Assembly: GCF_000380565.1 (NCBI RefSeq)
Contig: NZ_AQYJ01000029.1
Location: forward strand, 186,001 to 250,000
Length of the DNA stretch: 64,000 bases
Direction of reading: 5' to 3'
From: Microbulbifer variabilis ATCC 700307
Lineage (GTDB): Bacteria > Pseudomonadota > Gammaproteobacteria > Pseudomonadales > Cellvibrionaceae
Shown here: in pieces, positions 8,563-17,861 of the stretch
How positions within the stretch are numbered: the stretch's first letter is position 1
Layout: the number at the start of each line of letters is the position of its first letter
The notes under the pieces: generated by a model
What the model was told of the DNA's origin: nothing
What the model saw: the letters and a program-made list of their open reading frames with translations, nothing else
Databases searched by the model: none
Position numbers and translations under genes: made by a program

Positions 8563-9180
8563 ATGAAACGTACCAAAACTATCAATCTCGCGCGGATGCG
8601 CAAAGGTCGGGGAGCAAGCTTTGTTCTGCGCCCTTTGGCAATCGGTGTGGCAGCAGCCCTTGTCGGCTGCTCCTCTGATGAAGAGGTTAAAGTAGTTTCC
8701 TCAGTTGAGGACTGCGTAAATAATACCCAATTGGATGAGGCCCAGTGTGAGGCTGCCTACCAGCGCGCGCTGGAAGAGGCTGAGCGCACTGGCCCCAAGT
8801 ATGCCAATCTTTCCCAGTGCGAAACGGAGTTTGGAAGTTGCCGCGAGACTAGCAGTGGTTTCTGGATGCCCCTGATGACCGGGTTTATGGTTGCTTCACT
8901 ATTGGATAATGATAGGCGCCATTACTCCTCCGGTTACTATAACCCCGTCTATCGTTATTCTGCCTCTGGTTCCCGTTATTACGATCGTTTGATGACAGCG
9001 GATGGGCAGGTGATCGGTCGATACGGCAAGTCGTCCTATACGGTTGACAAGAGTGCGATGGACCCGAAACCCAAGGTAACAAAGACGGTCTCTCGCGGCG
9101 GCTTTGGGTCTGTGGCTTCAGCTAAGTCCAGCTGGGGTGGTGGTCGCTCCAGTAGTGGTTCACGGGGCTGGGGAGGCTGA
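8563..9180 (+). CDS. yjfM: DUF1190 lipoprotein-like protein (YjfM/YgiB)
   Basis: A 205-residue protein of the DUF1190 (YgiB/YjfM) family. The start [15 protein letters not shown] closely matches the conserved family start, which decides for the ATG at 8563 over the upstream GTG at 8557; GGGAG precedes it. A hydrophobic segment ends in [12 protein letters not shown], a likely lipobox. Later come [19 protein letters not shown], the [14 protein letters not shown] segment and a C-terminal Ser/Gly-rich tail with SRGGFGSVA, all hallmarks of the family. It probably sits in the envelope and works with the ATP-grasp enzyme encoded next. Confidence 0.87.
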   Translation: MKRTKTINLARMRKGRGASFVLRPLAIGVAAALVGCSSDEEVKVVSSVEDCVNNTQLDEAQCEAAYQRALEEAERTGPKYANLSQCETEFGSCRETSSGFWMPLMTGFMVASLLDNDRRHYSSGYYNPVYRYSASGSRYYDRLMTADGQVIGRYGKSSYTVDKSAMDPKPKVTKTVSRGGFGSVASAKSSWGGGRSSSGSRGWGG

Positions 9181-9184
9181 TTTT

Positions 9185-10351
9185 GTGCTGAGGTTGCCGA
9201 TTGGCGAACGCCCGCGCTGGCAGGAGCGGGCTCAGGAGTTTGGGTTTCACTTCCACACAATGTATGGCGAACCCTACTGGGATGAGAGCGCCTACTATCA
9301 GTTCTCCCTGGAGCAGGTAGAAAAACATATAGAAGAGCCTACCGAAGAAATCCATCAGATGTGCCTGGATGTGGTGGCGAAGGTGCTGGAGGATGAGGAG
9401 CTGCTACGACGTTTTTGTATCCCTGAGCAACATTGGGATTTTGTACGCAACTCCTGGAAGAACGGCGACCCCAGTCTTTATTCCCGTCTTGATTTTGCCT
9501 ATTGCGGGCAGGGGCCCGCAAAGCTCTACGAAAATAATGCGGATACGCCTACCAGTCTTTACGAGACTGGTTTTTGGCAATGGTTATGGTTGCAGGATAA
9601 TGTGGACCGGCGGGCCCTGCCGCTGCAGTCGGATCAGTTCAATAGCTTACAGGAAAAGCTGGTTAATCGTTTCCTGGATTTACAGTTTCTCACTCCTGGT
9701 CGCGAACTACACTTTGCCTGTTGCAAAGATACTGAAGAGGATCGCGGTACTGTCCAATACCTGCAGGACTGTGCCAGTGAGGCCGGCATTACCAGCCATT
9801 TTGTCTTTATGGAAGATATCGGTTGTGATACGGATGGTTTTTTTACAGATATGCAAGACCAGGTGATTACCTGGATGTTCAAACTGTACCCCTGGGAGTT
9901 TATGTTCCGAGAGGAGTTTGGCTCTTTGCTGGGGACTAATAATGTGCGCTGGCTGGAACCGCCATGGAAAGCGATTTTATCCAATAAAGCACTGCTGCCG
10001 ATGTTGTGGAAGTTATTTCCGGGGCACCCAAACCTGCTACCATCTTTTTTTGAGGATGAGCTGCACAAGGCTGCTGAGATTACTGAGCTGGTAAAGAAAC
10101 CGATTTTCTCCCGGGAAGGAGCTAATATTTCCATTGTGCGTGGAGGTGATGTGCAATCCCTTTCCGGTGGCCCTTACGGTGAAGAGGGATTTGTATTTCA
10201 GGCTATGCATCCACTGCCAAAGTTTGGAAAAAACTATACGCTGATAGGTAGTTGGTTGGTGGATGATATGGCGGCTGGAATGTCTATTCGTGAAGATGGA
10301 AATATTGTGACTCAGGATATGAGTCGTTACTTGCCGCATATTATTCTCTAG
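9185..10351 (+). CDS. yjfC: Glutathionylspermidine-synthase-like ATP-grasp protein (YjfC/YgiC)
   Basis: A 388-residue ATP-grasp ligase of the YgiC/YjfC family, related to the synthetase half of glutathionylspermidine synthase. Conserved blocks are [86 protein letters not shown] and the terminal [17 protein letters not shown]. Family members probably join an amine to a carboxyl group at ATP cost; the substrate of this branch is not established and glutathionylspermidine formation should not be assumed. Start GTG at 9185 is chosen because GGGGAGG lies eight bases upstream and the N-terminus then aligns with the family. It is the last gene of the yjf operon. Confidence 0.9.
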   Translation: MLRLPIGERPRWQERAQEFGFHFHTMYGEPYWDESAYYQFSLEQVEKHIEEPTEEIHQMCLDVVAKVLEDEELLRRFCIPEQHWDFVRNSWKNGDPSLYSRLDFAYCGQGPAKLYENNADTPTSLYETGFWQWLWLQDNVDRRALPLQSDQFNSLQEKLVNRFLDLQFLTPGRELHFACCKDTEEDRGTVQYLQDCASEAGITSHFVFMEDIGCDTDGFFTDMQDQVITWMFKLYPWEFMFREEFGSLLGTNNVRWLEPPWKAILSNKALLPMLWKLFPGHPNLLPSFFEDELHKAAEITELVKKPIFSREGANISIVRGGDVQSLSGGPYGEEGFVFQAMHPLPKFGKNYTLIGSWLVDDMAAGMSIREDGNIVTQDMSRYLPHIIL

Positions 10352-10418
10352 ACCGGTAGTACTGCAGCACCCACTACATGTCATTTGCCGGCGATACAAT
10401 TTAGGGTATCACTTATCT

Positions 10419-12056
10419 TCACTGTTTCTTGGTGTTGCTCAGCAAGCCACTGGCAATCATCCCTTCAATTTTCTTACTGAGGCGCTCATAAGTGAATGGC
10501 TTTTGGATACAATCTAGTACTCCATCAGCGATTACCTCCTGAACTTTGCTATCGACACTGTAACCTGTGGAAAGTAGGGCTTTTACTTCAGGGTTAATAC
10601 GGCGGAGGAAAGCAAATAATTCCTGGCCATCCATGCCAGGCATAATCATATCGAGAATCACCAGGTCCACCTGATCGCAATGTTGGCGGTAGTAGGTAAT
10701 TGCCTGTTCAGCCGTAGCAAAAGCCACAACACTGTGGCCATTCATTTCAAAAAGAGTTTTTGAATAACTCCGAACAATAGCTTCATCGTCTACAACCATG
10801 ATGTTCAGTTTGCACCCAGCCGAAGGCAGGTTTGCTGGAGCGCCGGGTTTTTCCGGACGAGCTTTGGAAATTGGCAGGTATAGCTTGAAGGTGCTGCCTT
10901 CTCCTTCACGGCTATGGCACTTAATTGCGCCCTTATGGAGATGGATGGTGCCGTGTACCGCTGCGAGCCCAAGGCCAGCGCCGCGGCCACTTTCCTTCGT
11001 TGTGAAAAAAGGCTCAAAGATCCGGCGTCGCACCTCAGGTGACATTCCGGTACCGCTGTCACTAATCGTGATTAACAAGTAATGGCCGGGCTGAACTTCA
11101 AAATCAGCGATAGTTATCTCTTTTTCGATAGTGATGTTGCTGCTGGTGAAGCGTAGGGTGCCTCCATTCGGCATTGCATCTTTTGCATTGATGCCAATAT
11201 TTAAAAGGGCGCTTTTTAGTTGGGCGGGGTCGCCAATTACATGGGGGCGATTAGCCTCGAGTAGTTGCTCGATACGGATACGCCGGTCGATGGTTCGGCC
11301 GAGCATAGCGCAAACGTCACGTGTAATTTCGTGAGTATTACAATCCTTCAGCTGATAATTTCCTTTGCGGGCAAAGGTGAGTAGCTGCTTGGTCAGCTCT
11401 GCTGCGTGGCGCGCTGTAGTCAGGATATGATTAGTGTATTCACTGATACGGGGGTCTTCGGAGATCTGCTGTATTATCTCTGCGTAGCCACTGATCCCGT
11501 GAATCATATTGTTGAAATCATGTGCTATGCCACCGGCCAGCTCACCGATAGCCTGCATTTTCTGGGCTTGGCGCAGCTCCTCCTCTAATAGCCGCTGCTT
11601 GGTAATATCTGTACCAATACTGAGTATGCCGCTGGGGCGGCCGCTCTCGTCGGATATAATTTTATTGGTCCAGGCAATCCAAACCCTTTTACCGCATTTG
11701 GTAATATTTTCGTTGATGTTGTAGCGGTGTTCCTGTGGGTGGTCGCAGATATCGTCAATCAGTTTACGCAAGTCACGCCCACTGGTTTCACTGGCGGGTA
11801 CGATTGTGCCGACCAAGTGCCTACCAATTATCTCAGCCTCGGTGTAGCCAAAGAGTTGTTGTGCGTATTCATTGAAAGAAGTAATTCTCCCATTTCTGTC
11901 ACAGCGCATAATAATAGAGTTGGCATGCTCAACCAGCTCCCGGTAGCGCTCCTCACTTTTACGCAGGGCCTCGTAAACCTGATTTGAATCCAGCTCCCGG
12001 GTTGAGGCAAGGGCTGGGGAGGGTGAGAAAATTGGTAAATTGCTCTCCTTGATCAT
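10419..12056 (-). CDS. PAS-domain hybrid histidine kinase
   Basis: A 545-residue soluble hybrid sensor kinase. A PAS domain (about residues 35-150, [16 protein letters not shown]) is followed by the phospho-accepting helix [14 protein letters not shown] with His near 179, an HATPase domain with [12 protein letters not shown] and the G-box [13 protein letters not shown], and a C-terminal receiver domain (about 415-535) with MVVDDEA, the phospho-Asp in [12 protein letters not shown] and the conserved Lys in IQKPF. There are no membrane segments, so it senses an internal cue. Sequence type matches HWE-unlike, PAS-HisKA hybrids whose output partner is encoded elsewhere. No response regulator or other partner lies next to it; the gene stands alone between oppositely oriented neighbours. 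Confidence 0.93.
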   Translation of the reverse strand: MIKESNLPIFSPSPALASTRELDSNQVYEALRKSEERYRELVEHANSIIMRCDRNGRITSFNEYAQQLFGYTEAEIIGRHLVGTIVPASETSGRDLRKLIDDICDHPQEHRYNINENITKCGKRVWIAWTNKIISDESGRPSGILSIGTDITKQRLLEEELRQAQKMQAIGELAGGIAHDFNNMIHGISGYAEIIQQISEDPRISEYTNHILTTARHAAELTKQLLTFARKGNYQLKDCNTHEITRDVCAMLGRTIDRRIRIEQLLEANRPHVIGDPAQLKSALLNIGINAKDAMPNGGTLRFTSSNITIEKEITIADFEVQPGHYLLITISDSGTGMSPEVRRRIFEPFFTTKESGRGAGLGLAAVHGTIHLHKGAIKCHSREGEGSTFKLYLPISKARPEKPGAPANLPSAGCKLNIMVVDDEAIVRSYSKTLFEMNGHSVVAFATAEQAITYYRQHCDQVDLVILDMIMPGMDGQELFAFLRRINPEVKALLSTGYSVDSKVQEVIADGVLDCIQKPFTYERLSKKIEGMIASGLLSNTKKQ

Positions 12057-12378
12057 TTGTTCTCCTCCTGAGTCACCCTTGAGTATTTTTTCACCAGAAA
12101 TTGCACCACGTAGAAAAAGAAAAGTATATAGGTAGCTAATTCGTTTTTTGATCTAGCACGCAGTCTTTGCTGACACGCCGTTATTTGTAAGCGAGTTTGT
12201 AATCACGTGTTTGCGTCAATGTGATTCGGTTCAACAGTGTTTTGCGGAGCTATAGGGGCCAAATGAAATATGGTGTACCCGCTGGGAGGGCTAAAACTTT
12301 TGCACGGTCAAGTAGTGGCTACAGCGTAACAACCTGATAGCATTTACCGCTATATTCAAAACCATTGGATGATTTACT
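12057..12378. other. Divergent intergenic region
   Basis: 322 bases between the divergently transcribed kinase and amidohydrolase genes. It is AT-rich and must hold promoters for both. I saw no clear operator or RNA structure in it. Confidence 0.5.
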
Positions 12379-13791
12379 ATGCAGCTGCATTCTCGAGTTT
12401 TCGGGCGCGGTGTCGTGGCTCTGTTTTGTGCCACGTTGCTGCTGTCCGCTTGCGGAGAGAAGAAGGTTGAGAGCGAGCAGAGATCCCTGGACTTCGCCCG
12501 CCTGGATGCCTTTCCCTCCACTTATTCAGTCAGTCAGTCCCGTCCGGTCCTGATTCAGGGGGCCACTTTACTCACCGGTACTGGCGAGCAACTGGAAAAT
12601 ACAGATCTGTTATTGGAAGGTGGCAAGATTGCCCAGGTCGGTAAAGACCTGAAGGCTCCGGAAGGAGCCCTGGTGGTGGATGGCAGGGATAAATGGGTTA
12701 CCCCCGGTATTATTGATGTGCATTCCCATCTGGGTGATTATCCGGCACCCTCTATCGAATCCTCTCAAGACGGCAATGAGATGACTTCGCCCAATACTGC
12801 GCAAGTGTGGGCAGAGCACTCCGTATGGACCCAGGACCCCCAGTTCCCGTTGGCACTGGCAGGTGGCGTTACCACTTTGCAAATTCTACCAGGTTCCGCC
12901 AACCTGTTCGGCGGCCGCAGTGTAACCCTGAAGAATGTGCCCGGCCGCAGTGTGCAGGATATGAAATTCCCCGGTGCGCCCTATGGTTTGAAGATGGCCT
13001 GTGGTGAGAACCCCAAGCGTGTTTACGGTGGCAAGGGTACTTCTCCCTCAACGCGTATGGGGAATGTGGCTGGCTATCGTAAAGCTTGGATTGAAGCCAG
13101 CAGCTACAAGAAGAAATGGGAAGACTATGTAAAGAATGGCGGCGATGAGCCCGAGCGCGACCTGGGGATGGAAACCCTGGCGGGTGTGCTGAACGGCGAT
13201 ATCCTGGTGCACAATCACTGCTATCGCGGTGAGGAAATGGCCGTAATGATGGATGTTGCTAAAGAGTTCGACTTTAAGGTTTCTACTTTCCACCACGCAG
13301 TTGAGGCCTACAAAGTAGCCGACCTGCTGGCAGAAAACGATGTTTGCGCAGCGATGTGGGCCGATTGGTGGGGCTTTAAGCATGAAGCCTTTGATATGAC
13401 CGAGGCGAATATTGCGATTGTCGACCAGGCCAAAGCCTGCGCTATGATCCACTCCGATTCCGGTGTGGGCGTGCAGCACCTGAATGAAGAGGTAGCCAAA
13501 GCGATGACTGCGGGCCGACGCGCGGGTTTTGATATCCAACCCAAGGATGCCGTTGCCTGGATGACATCAAACCCTGCTAAGGCGTTGGGTATCGAAGAAC
13601 AAACTGGCAGCCTGGAGAAGGGCAAAATGGCTGATGTTGTGGTTTGGTCTGGTAATCCCTTCAGTGTTTACACCCACGTCGATCAAGTATTTATCGATGG
13701 TGAACTGATGTATGACCGCGCTGATGAAAAGCGCCAACCACGCAGCGATTTTGAGCTGGGTATTCTCAATGCAGAGGGAGAGCGGCAGTGA
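12379..13791 (+). CDS. Amidohydrolase-family lipoprotein (intact metal site)
   Basis: A 470-residue amidohydrolase-superfamily enzyme with a lipoprotein signal (TLLLSACGEKK, Cys near residue 26), so it is anchored in the envelope. The metal ligands expected of the superfamily are visible: HSHLGD after GIIDV, HNHCYRG, FHHAVEAY and the Asp of HSDSGVGV. The C-terminal beta-sandwich returns with GSLEKGKMADVVVWSGNP. Such enzymes hydrolyse amide or ester bonds in cyclic or peptide-like substrates; the actual substrate is unknown. It overlaps the next gene by GTGA, and the two almost certainly form a unit. Confidence 0.88.
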   Translation: MQLHSRVFGRGVVALFCATLLLSACGEKKVESEQRSLDFARLDAFPSTYSVSQSRPVLIQGATLLTGTGEQLENTDLLLEGGKIAQVGKDLKAPEGALVVDGRDKWVTPGIIDVHSHLGDYPAPSIESSQDGNEMTSPNTAQVWAEHSVWTQDPQFPLALAGGVTTLQILPGSANLFGGRSVTLKNVPGRSVQDMKFPGAPYGLKMACGENPKRVYGGKGTSPSTRMGNVAGYRKAWIEASSYKKKWEDYVKNGGDEPERDLGMETLAGVLNGDILVHNHCYRGEEMAVMMDVAKEFDFKVSTFHHAVEAYKVADLLAENDVCAAMWADWWGFKHEAFDMTEANIAIVDQAKACAMIHSDSGVGVQHLNEEVAKAMTAGRRAGFDIQPKDAVAWMTSNPAKALGIEEQTGSLEKGKMADVVVWSGNPFSVYTHVDQVFIDGELMYDRADEKRQPRSDFELGILNAEGERQ

Positions 13792-15089
13792 AAAGAGTAG
13801 TTGTTTTTTGTGCGTTTGCCCTCGGAGTTCTGGCCGCTAGTGCCCAGGCAGAGAGCATCCTTATCAAGGGTGGCAAGGTGCATACCTTGGGGGACAAAGG
13901 CAGTTTGGAGTCTGCCGATGTACTTGTTGTCGGTGGCAAAGTGGAGCAGGTAGGCCCCTCCCTGAGCGTTACTGCTGACCGGGTAATTGATGCACAAGGC
14001 AAAGTAGTCACTCCGGGAGTGATAGCGCCGGTTTCCGAGCTTGGTCTGGTGGAAATCAGTGCTGCCAGCTCAACAAATGATCAGTCGGTAACTGGTGAGA
14101 GTATTGGCAGTGCATTTAATCCGCTGCCCGCCTACAACCCTAAATCTACTTTGATTCCTTTCAATCGCGCAGGGGGCGTGACCAGTGCTGTAGTTTTTCC
14201 CGGTATCAGCACCTGGGATGACGGTGCTGTTGAAGCCCAGCGCGTATTCGCCGGGCGCAGCTTTGCTATTAAGCTGAATGGTGAGTTCGATAGTGTAGAA
14301 GCCAAAGATGTAGCCCAGAAGGCCTATTTAGGAGAGGCCGGTGCACAGTTAGCTGGCGGCAGTCGTGCCAATGCCTATGCCAAGGTTGAGAAGGCCTTGA
14401 GTGAAGCGAAGGAGTACCGGGAAAATCGCGCTGCGATTCGTCGTGGTGAGTGGCGTGAACTGGATTACAGTTTGGCAGATCTGGAGGCCTTACAGCCGGT
14501 GGTGAGTGGTAGGGAGCCTTTGGTCATTACCGCCAATCGCGCGAGCGATATTCTCGGTGCAATTGAGCTTGCCAAGGCCTTCAGTGTGAAACTGGTGGTG
14601 CTGGGAGCAGCTGAGGGCTGGATGGTAGCGAATCAGCTGGCTGAGGCCCAGGTGCCAGTGGTTATTGATGCTATCAATAACTTGCCTATTTCCTTTTCCA
14701 GCCTGGGTGCGCGCCTCGATAATGCGGCGTTACTTACCAAGGCAGGTGTAAAAGTGGCTATTAGTGGGCCCGACTACGCTTCTACCCACAATGTGTATCT
14801 ATCTCGCCAGTCGGCCGGTAATGCTGTTGCTCATGGCCTACCTTATGAGGAAGCCCTGAAGTCTATCAGCAGCAATGTGGCTGATATTTTCAATCTGCAG
14901 GGCGGGACACTGGAGCAGGGTGCAGTGGCTGATATCGTCGTTTGGAGCGGAGATCCCCTGGAAGTTACCAGCTACCCGGAACAGGTATTGATTGAGGGTG
15001 AACCTCAATCTCTCGTTACTCGTTCTACCCGTTTGCGAGATCGCCATTTGAAGCCCACCAAGGGTCACAATTTTGGCTACCAATATTAA
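13788..15089 (+). CDS. Amidohydrolase-family paralogue lacking metal-binding residues
   Basis: A 433-residue secreted amidohydrolase-like protein (signal peptide MKRVVVFCAFALGVLAASAQA) that begins at a GTG overlapping the preceding amidohydrolase stop. It keeps the superfamily frame: the N-terminal sandwich, KVVTPGVIAPVSELGL where the metal-binding HxH would be, GGVTSAVVFPG, and the C-terminal GTLEQGAVADIVVWSGDP. The HxH position reads APVSELG, and I found no replacement His pair or catalytic Asp in the expected places, so it is probably not an active metallo-hydrolase. It may be a structural or substrate-binding partner of the intact enzyme. Envelope location is expected for both. Confidence 0.83.
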   Translation: MKRVVVFCAFALGVLAASAQAESILIKGGKVHTLGDKGSLESADVLVVGGKVEQVGPSLSVTADRVIDAQGKVVTPGVIAPVSELGLVEISAASSTNDQSVTGESIGSAFNPLPAYNPKSTLIPFNRAGGVTSAVVFPGISTWDDGAVEAQRVFAGRSFAIKLNGEFDSVEAKDVAQKAYLGEAGAQLAGGSRANAYAKVEKALSEAKEYRENRAAIRRGEWRELDYSLADLEALQPVVSGREPLVITANRASDILGAIELAKAFSVKLVVLGAAEGWMVANQLAEAQVPVVIDAINNLPISFSSLGARLDNAALLTKAGVKVAISGPDYASTHNVYLSRQSAGNAVAHGLPYEEALKSISSNVADIFNLQGGTLEQGAVADIVVWSGDPLEVTSYPEQVLIEGEPQSLVTRSTRLRDRHLKPTKGHNFGYQY

Positions 15090-15114
15090 TTTGGCCTGGC
15101 CATAGCTGTGAAGT

Positions 15115-15140
15115 AAAGAGCGGGTATTGCCCGCTCTTTT
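15115..15140 (+). terminator. Intrinsic terminator after amidohydrolase pair
   Basis: AAAGAGCGGG (15115-15124), loop TATTG, CCCGCTCTTT (15130-15139) and a further T. A 10-bp perfect stem ending in a T-run. Confidence 0.9.
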
Positions 15141-15271
15141 GTTATCTGCCTACAGGAAATTAAGACAATGAGCAAAAAAGCCTTGCTTGTTGTATAGGAT
15201 CTGTGTGGCAGCAATATAGTCTTTACAGCTATATTCCAACAGTCTGATGAATAAGAAAAAGGATCGACCTA

Positions 15272-15667
15272 ATGGCCTATGTTACGGCACTTTATACCAG
15301 TCTCTGTGCAATCCTGATTATCTACCTGGCACTAAGGGTGGTGCAGTTTCGCCGCACTAAGCGTGTGGGAATTGGCACCGGTGATGATCGCTCTAATGAG
15401 ATCCGAGTGAGAGTGCATGCGAATGCAATTGAATATACACCTATAGCACTGTTACTACTTTTACTTGCTGAACTGGGTGGTTTATCACAAATTTGGCTGC
15501 ATATATTTGGGATTTCATTTTTACTTTCCCGTATTTTCCACGCATATGGTCTAACTGCCGGTAAAGGTGGGACACACATGGGGCGTTTTTGGGGTACGCT
15601 GATCAGCTGGGTGGTGATATTGGCTTTGGCCGTAGTTAATATTGTTCAGGCTGTGAAAGCTCTGTAA
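15272..15667 (+). CDS. MAPEG family membrane protein
   Basis: A 131-residue membrane protein of the MAPEG family (membrane-associated proteins in eicosanoid and glutathione metabolism). Four hydrophobic helices are visible, with the characteristic loop RVQFRRTKRVGIGTGDD and the conserved RVRVHANAIEYTPIALLLL helix, then SRIFHAYGLT. Bacterial members bind glutathione and may detoxify hydrophobic electrophiles in the inner membrane. It is a single-gene unit; the ATG at 15272 lies a few bases after an AAAAAGGA ribosome site. Confidence 0.9.
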   Translation: MAYVTALYTSLCAILIIYLALRVVQFRRTKRVGIGTGDDRSNEIRVRVHANAIEYTPIALLLLLLAELGGLSQIWLHIFGISFLLSRIFHAYGLTAGKGGTHMGRFWGTLISWVVILALAVVNIVQAVKAL

Positions 15668-15757
15668 ACAGCGGGCAAGAAGGGTATCGCTGGTTAGAGA
15701 GAGGTGAGCATGGCCAGCGACACTGGTTAATCATCAAATAGTTGAGGGGGGGATAAT

Positions 15758-15780
15758 AAAAAAGCCCGGCTTAACCGGGC
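15758..15780 (-). terminator. Intrinsic terminator for yebG
   Basis: On the minus strand GCCCGG, loop TTAAG, CCGGGC is followed by six T (As at 15758-15763 on the plus strand). It lies 28 bases downstream of the yebG stop. Confidence 0.88.
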
Positions 15781-15807
15781 AGAGTACAGGGATGAAACTA
15801 CAAGCAC

Positions 15808-16101
15808 TTACTGGTTGGCGGCAAAGGGAGTAACAGTTTCATCAGAGGTTTCCTCTGCACTGTCCCCTTCCAGCAGAGCCTCCGGTTTGCCTTTGCAGGC
15901 TTTGGCTAGTGAATCGCGGCGCTTGGCCAACAACAGCCCTATTTCTTCGCCAGTCTGTTCATCAATACCTTCGATATGGCGCTCTATTAGTGAGGTGATG
16001 TTGGCAGCCAGTTCCAGCATCTTATCGTGTTCTTCAGCATCTTTTTTGTTGTCGAACATTGCTCCGTCTCGATCACATTTCCAAACAGCTACTACGGCCA
16101 T
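15808..16101 (-). CDS. yebG: SOS-regulated YebG family protein
   Basis: A 97-residue YebG family protein: MAVVAVWKCDRDGAMFDNKKDAEEHDKMLELA is the conserved N-terminal half (only part quoted is family-defining: KCDRDGAMFDNKKDAEEHD), with a helical C-terminus and a variable acidic tail. In E. coli yebG is a LexA-controlled damage-inducible gene of unknown mechanism. The same control is visible here: two LexA-type boxes lie 40-75 bases upstream. It is a single-gene unit ending in its own terminator. Confidence 0.9.
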   Translation of the reverse strand: MAVVAVWKCDRDGAMFDNKKDAEEHDKMLELAANITSLIERHIEGIDEQTGEEIGLLLAKRRDSLAKACKGKPEALLEGDSAEETSDETVTPFAANQ

Positions 16102-16140
16102 GATGTGCCTCCCAATTGCCTTTCAGACATTCCAATTTTT

Positions 16141-16176
16141 TTGTATGACCATACAGTAACTGTATAAATATTCAGT
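16141..16176. promoter_or_regulatory. Two adjacent LexA (SOS) box candidates
   Basis: TTGT-N8-ACAG at 16141-16156 and CTGT-N8-TCAG at 16160-16175, each one mismatch from the gammaproteobacterial LexA consensus CTGT-N8-ACAG, separated by only three bases and lying just upstream of yebG. Two side-by-side sites suggest tight repression. Confidence 0.75.
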
Positions 16177-16239
16177 GTCAACGCAGGGGTCGACAAATAG
16201 GCGGGAAATTAATTGCGGTCAGGAGAGAGAGGGTTGCGA

Positions 16240-16360
16240 TAGCCTGAATACAGGGAATTTTTAAGGCTGTCATAATGCCGCTTCGCAGCTCGGTGTAACC
16301 CCCAGGTACCGAGTTGCAAACTCCGCTATCACAGGCCCGTAAACCGGGCCTGTTTTTTTT
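16240..16360 (+). ncRNA. Candidate small RNA ending in a strong terminator
   Basis: No gene on the plus strand explains the terminator at 16331-16360. Just upstream, GCAGCTCGGT (16285-16294) pairs with ACCGAGTTGC (16308-16317) to give a 10-bp stem whose 13-base loop is GTAACCCCCAGGT. Hairpin plus terminator is the usual build of a short regulatory RNA, and the C-rich loop could pair with Shine-Dalgarno sequences. The 5' end is not known: 16240 is a rough guess, and I could not find a convincing promoter. It is inferred from structure only. Confidence 0.35.
16331..16360 (+). terminator. Intrinsic terminator on plus strand without upstream gene
   Basis: ACAGGCCCG (16331-16339), loop TAAA, CGGGCCTGT (16344-16352) followed by eight T. 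Neighbouring genes are on the minus strand and the minus-strand reading lacks a T-run, so it must end a plus-strand RNA. Confidence 0.85.
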
Positions 16361-16458
16361 AAATGTAAGCGTCAATTGCCGCTTGGTTATCGAGCAGGCC
16401 TCTCGGCACTGTCTTTTGCCCTTTCTGACTCTGGGCTGTGGCCGTCAATCGAAGGAAA

Positions 16459-17076
16459 TCAGATCGTCAATACGAGCTTTGCAGCTAGTCCGATCAGCAA
16501 TAGGCCAAACAATTGCTGGATGCGGTGGCCCAGGTGCTTGCTGACTAACTGACGCTTGCGGCTGGCATGTACTGCCAAGGCGATGATGCAATACCAGAGG
16601 GTATCTATCCCGGAAGCTACGGCGGCCATTCCCAACTTAGTGGTAAGAGTCTGTTGCTCCGATACAAACTGACTGAATAAGGCAGTAAAGAACACTGCAA
16701 TTTTGGGGTTAAAAAAGGCTACACCAAAACCCTGCGCGATTGCGCGCTGAGTACTTTGTTTTGGTGCCTCCAATTTGGTGGTGCTGGAGCCCGGTGCTGG
16801 TGCGCGCAGGGCCTTCCAGCCTAAATACACCAACATGGCGGCACCGGCCCATTGCAAAATACTGAACAGCAGTGGTGAGCTGGTAATTAGTACGGCTAGA
16901 CCAAAAGCGGTGAGGGCGGCATAGATGGCGACACCAGCCCCATGGGCGATTGCACTGGCGAGCCCCTGCTGGAGCCCTGATGCGGAAGAGCGCATTACGA
17001 TCAATAGACTGGGCCCAGGAGACATGGCCCCGAGTGCACAGATACCTGCGAGTGATAACCAACCGAGTAAATCCAT
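16459..17076 (-). CDS. LysE family exporter
   Basis: A 205-residue inner-membrane exporter of the LysE/RhtB family. Six hydrophobic segments are visible; the N-terminal signature GAMSPGPSLLIVMRSS and GLASAIAHGAGVAIYAALTA match the family, as does FGVAFFNPKIAVFFTALFSQF. These proteins export amino acids or related small molecules; the substrate is not predictable. Its ATG overlaps the stop of the upstream DUF924 gene (TAATG), so they are translationally coupled. Confidence 0.92.
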   Translation of the reverse strand: MDLLGWLSLAGICALGAMSPGPSLLIVMRSSASGLQQGLASAIAHGAGVAIYAALTAFGLAVLITSSPLLFSILQWAGAAMLVYLGWKALRAPAPGSSTTKLEAPKQSTQRAIAQGFGVAFFNPKIAVFFTALFSQFVSEQQTLTTKLGMAAVASGIDTLWYCIIALAVHASRKRQLVSKHLGHRIQQLFGLLLIGLAAKLVLTI

Positions 17077-17684
17077 TATTTAAAGCCGCCCCCTTGTGCC
17101 AGCCATTGTTTCTCTTCATCTGTAGATTCGCGGCCGAGTGCCGCGTTGCGGTGCGGATAGCGCCCAAACTGCTCAATCACTGCCTGATGAGCCAGGGCGT
17201 ATCGATAGTGGGTCGCAAGGTATGGGGCAACACTTGGGTCACCCTGGTACTGTCGCTGCAACTGGCTGAAGTATGCCACGGAGCGTCGTTGCATCGGGAG
17301 TTTTTCACTGTGCTCCAGCGGCATACCCACGAATATTTGCTGAAATAGTCCGAGTCTGCCGGTGTCTCCGCGCCGTAGGATATCTTCGGTAACTTCCAGC
17401 GCGAGGAGGTCTCCCGCAAAGGCTTTCTCGTTACCGCGATAGATATTGCGAGCGAACTGATCGCATAGGAGCACCAGGGCAAGCTCGCCTCGCAGGGTTT
17501 GGCGCCAATGGGGCAGTCTTCCCTCCAGAGCCCGCTCGGTAACCCTGCCAAAGTCGCACCGTATCTCGCGATCTAACGCTGGCGTCGCTGCAAACCAGCG
17601 TTGCTGCTGCGATTTGGATGGCAAGTGGCCCAGCGTTGGGCCGCCGAACCAGAATGTCAGCACATCCACTATTGAAGACATCAA
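17076..17684 (-). CDS. DUF924 family protein
   Basis: A 202-residue helical cytosolic protein of the DUF924 family. The family signature is clear: VLTFWFGG, QQRWFAATPALDREIRCDFG, GELALVLLCDQFARNIYRG, and the later GLFQQIFVGMPLEHSEKL with HYRYALAHQAVIEQFGRYPHRN. The structure is a TPR-like alpha bundle; no enzymatic role is established. Two ATGs in succession (17684 and 17681) could start it. It is coupled by a one-base overlap to the LysE exporter. Confidence 0.9.
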   Translation of the reverse strand: MMSSIVDVLTFWFGGPTLGHLPSKSQQQRWFAATPALDREIRCDFGRVTERALEGRLPHWRQTLRGELALVLLCDQFARNIYRGNEKAFAGDLLALEVTEDILRRGDTGRLGLFQQIFVGMPLEHSEKLPMQRRSVAYFSQLQRQYQGDPSVAPYLATHYRYALAHQAVIEQFGRYPHRNAALGRESTDEEKQWLAQGGGFK

Positions 17685-17861
17685 CCTGAACTCGTTTTTT
17701 AGTGGTCTGGATTATTGCGACTTTTATACCTGTTGGTCCAGCCGCAGAGGGAGATGGTGCTACCGGAAGGGTGGCGCGAAAAAATTTTTATGCATCTGCA
17801 TCCAAACCTGAGGCTAGTCCCGTCATAGAGGTGTACAAGGAGAAACGATCTGGAGGTCACA

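Noticed and set aside
9185..10351. Naming yjfC a glutathionylspermidine synthase
   Set aside because: It is only a family relationship; the substrate of the YjfC/YgiC branch is not established.
16950..17348. Long plus-strand open frame opposite DUF924/LysE
   Set aside because: It is antisense to two clearly coding genes with overlapping TAATG junction; a shadow frame.
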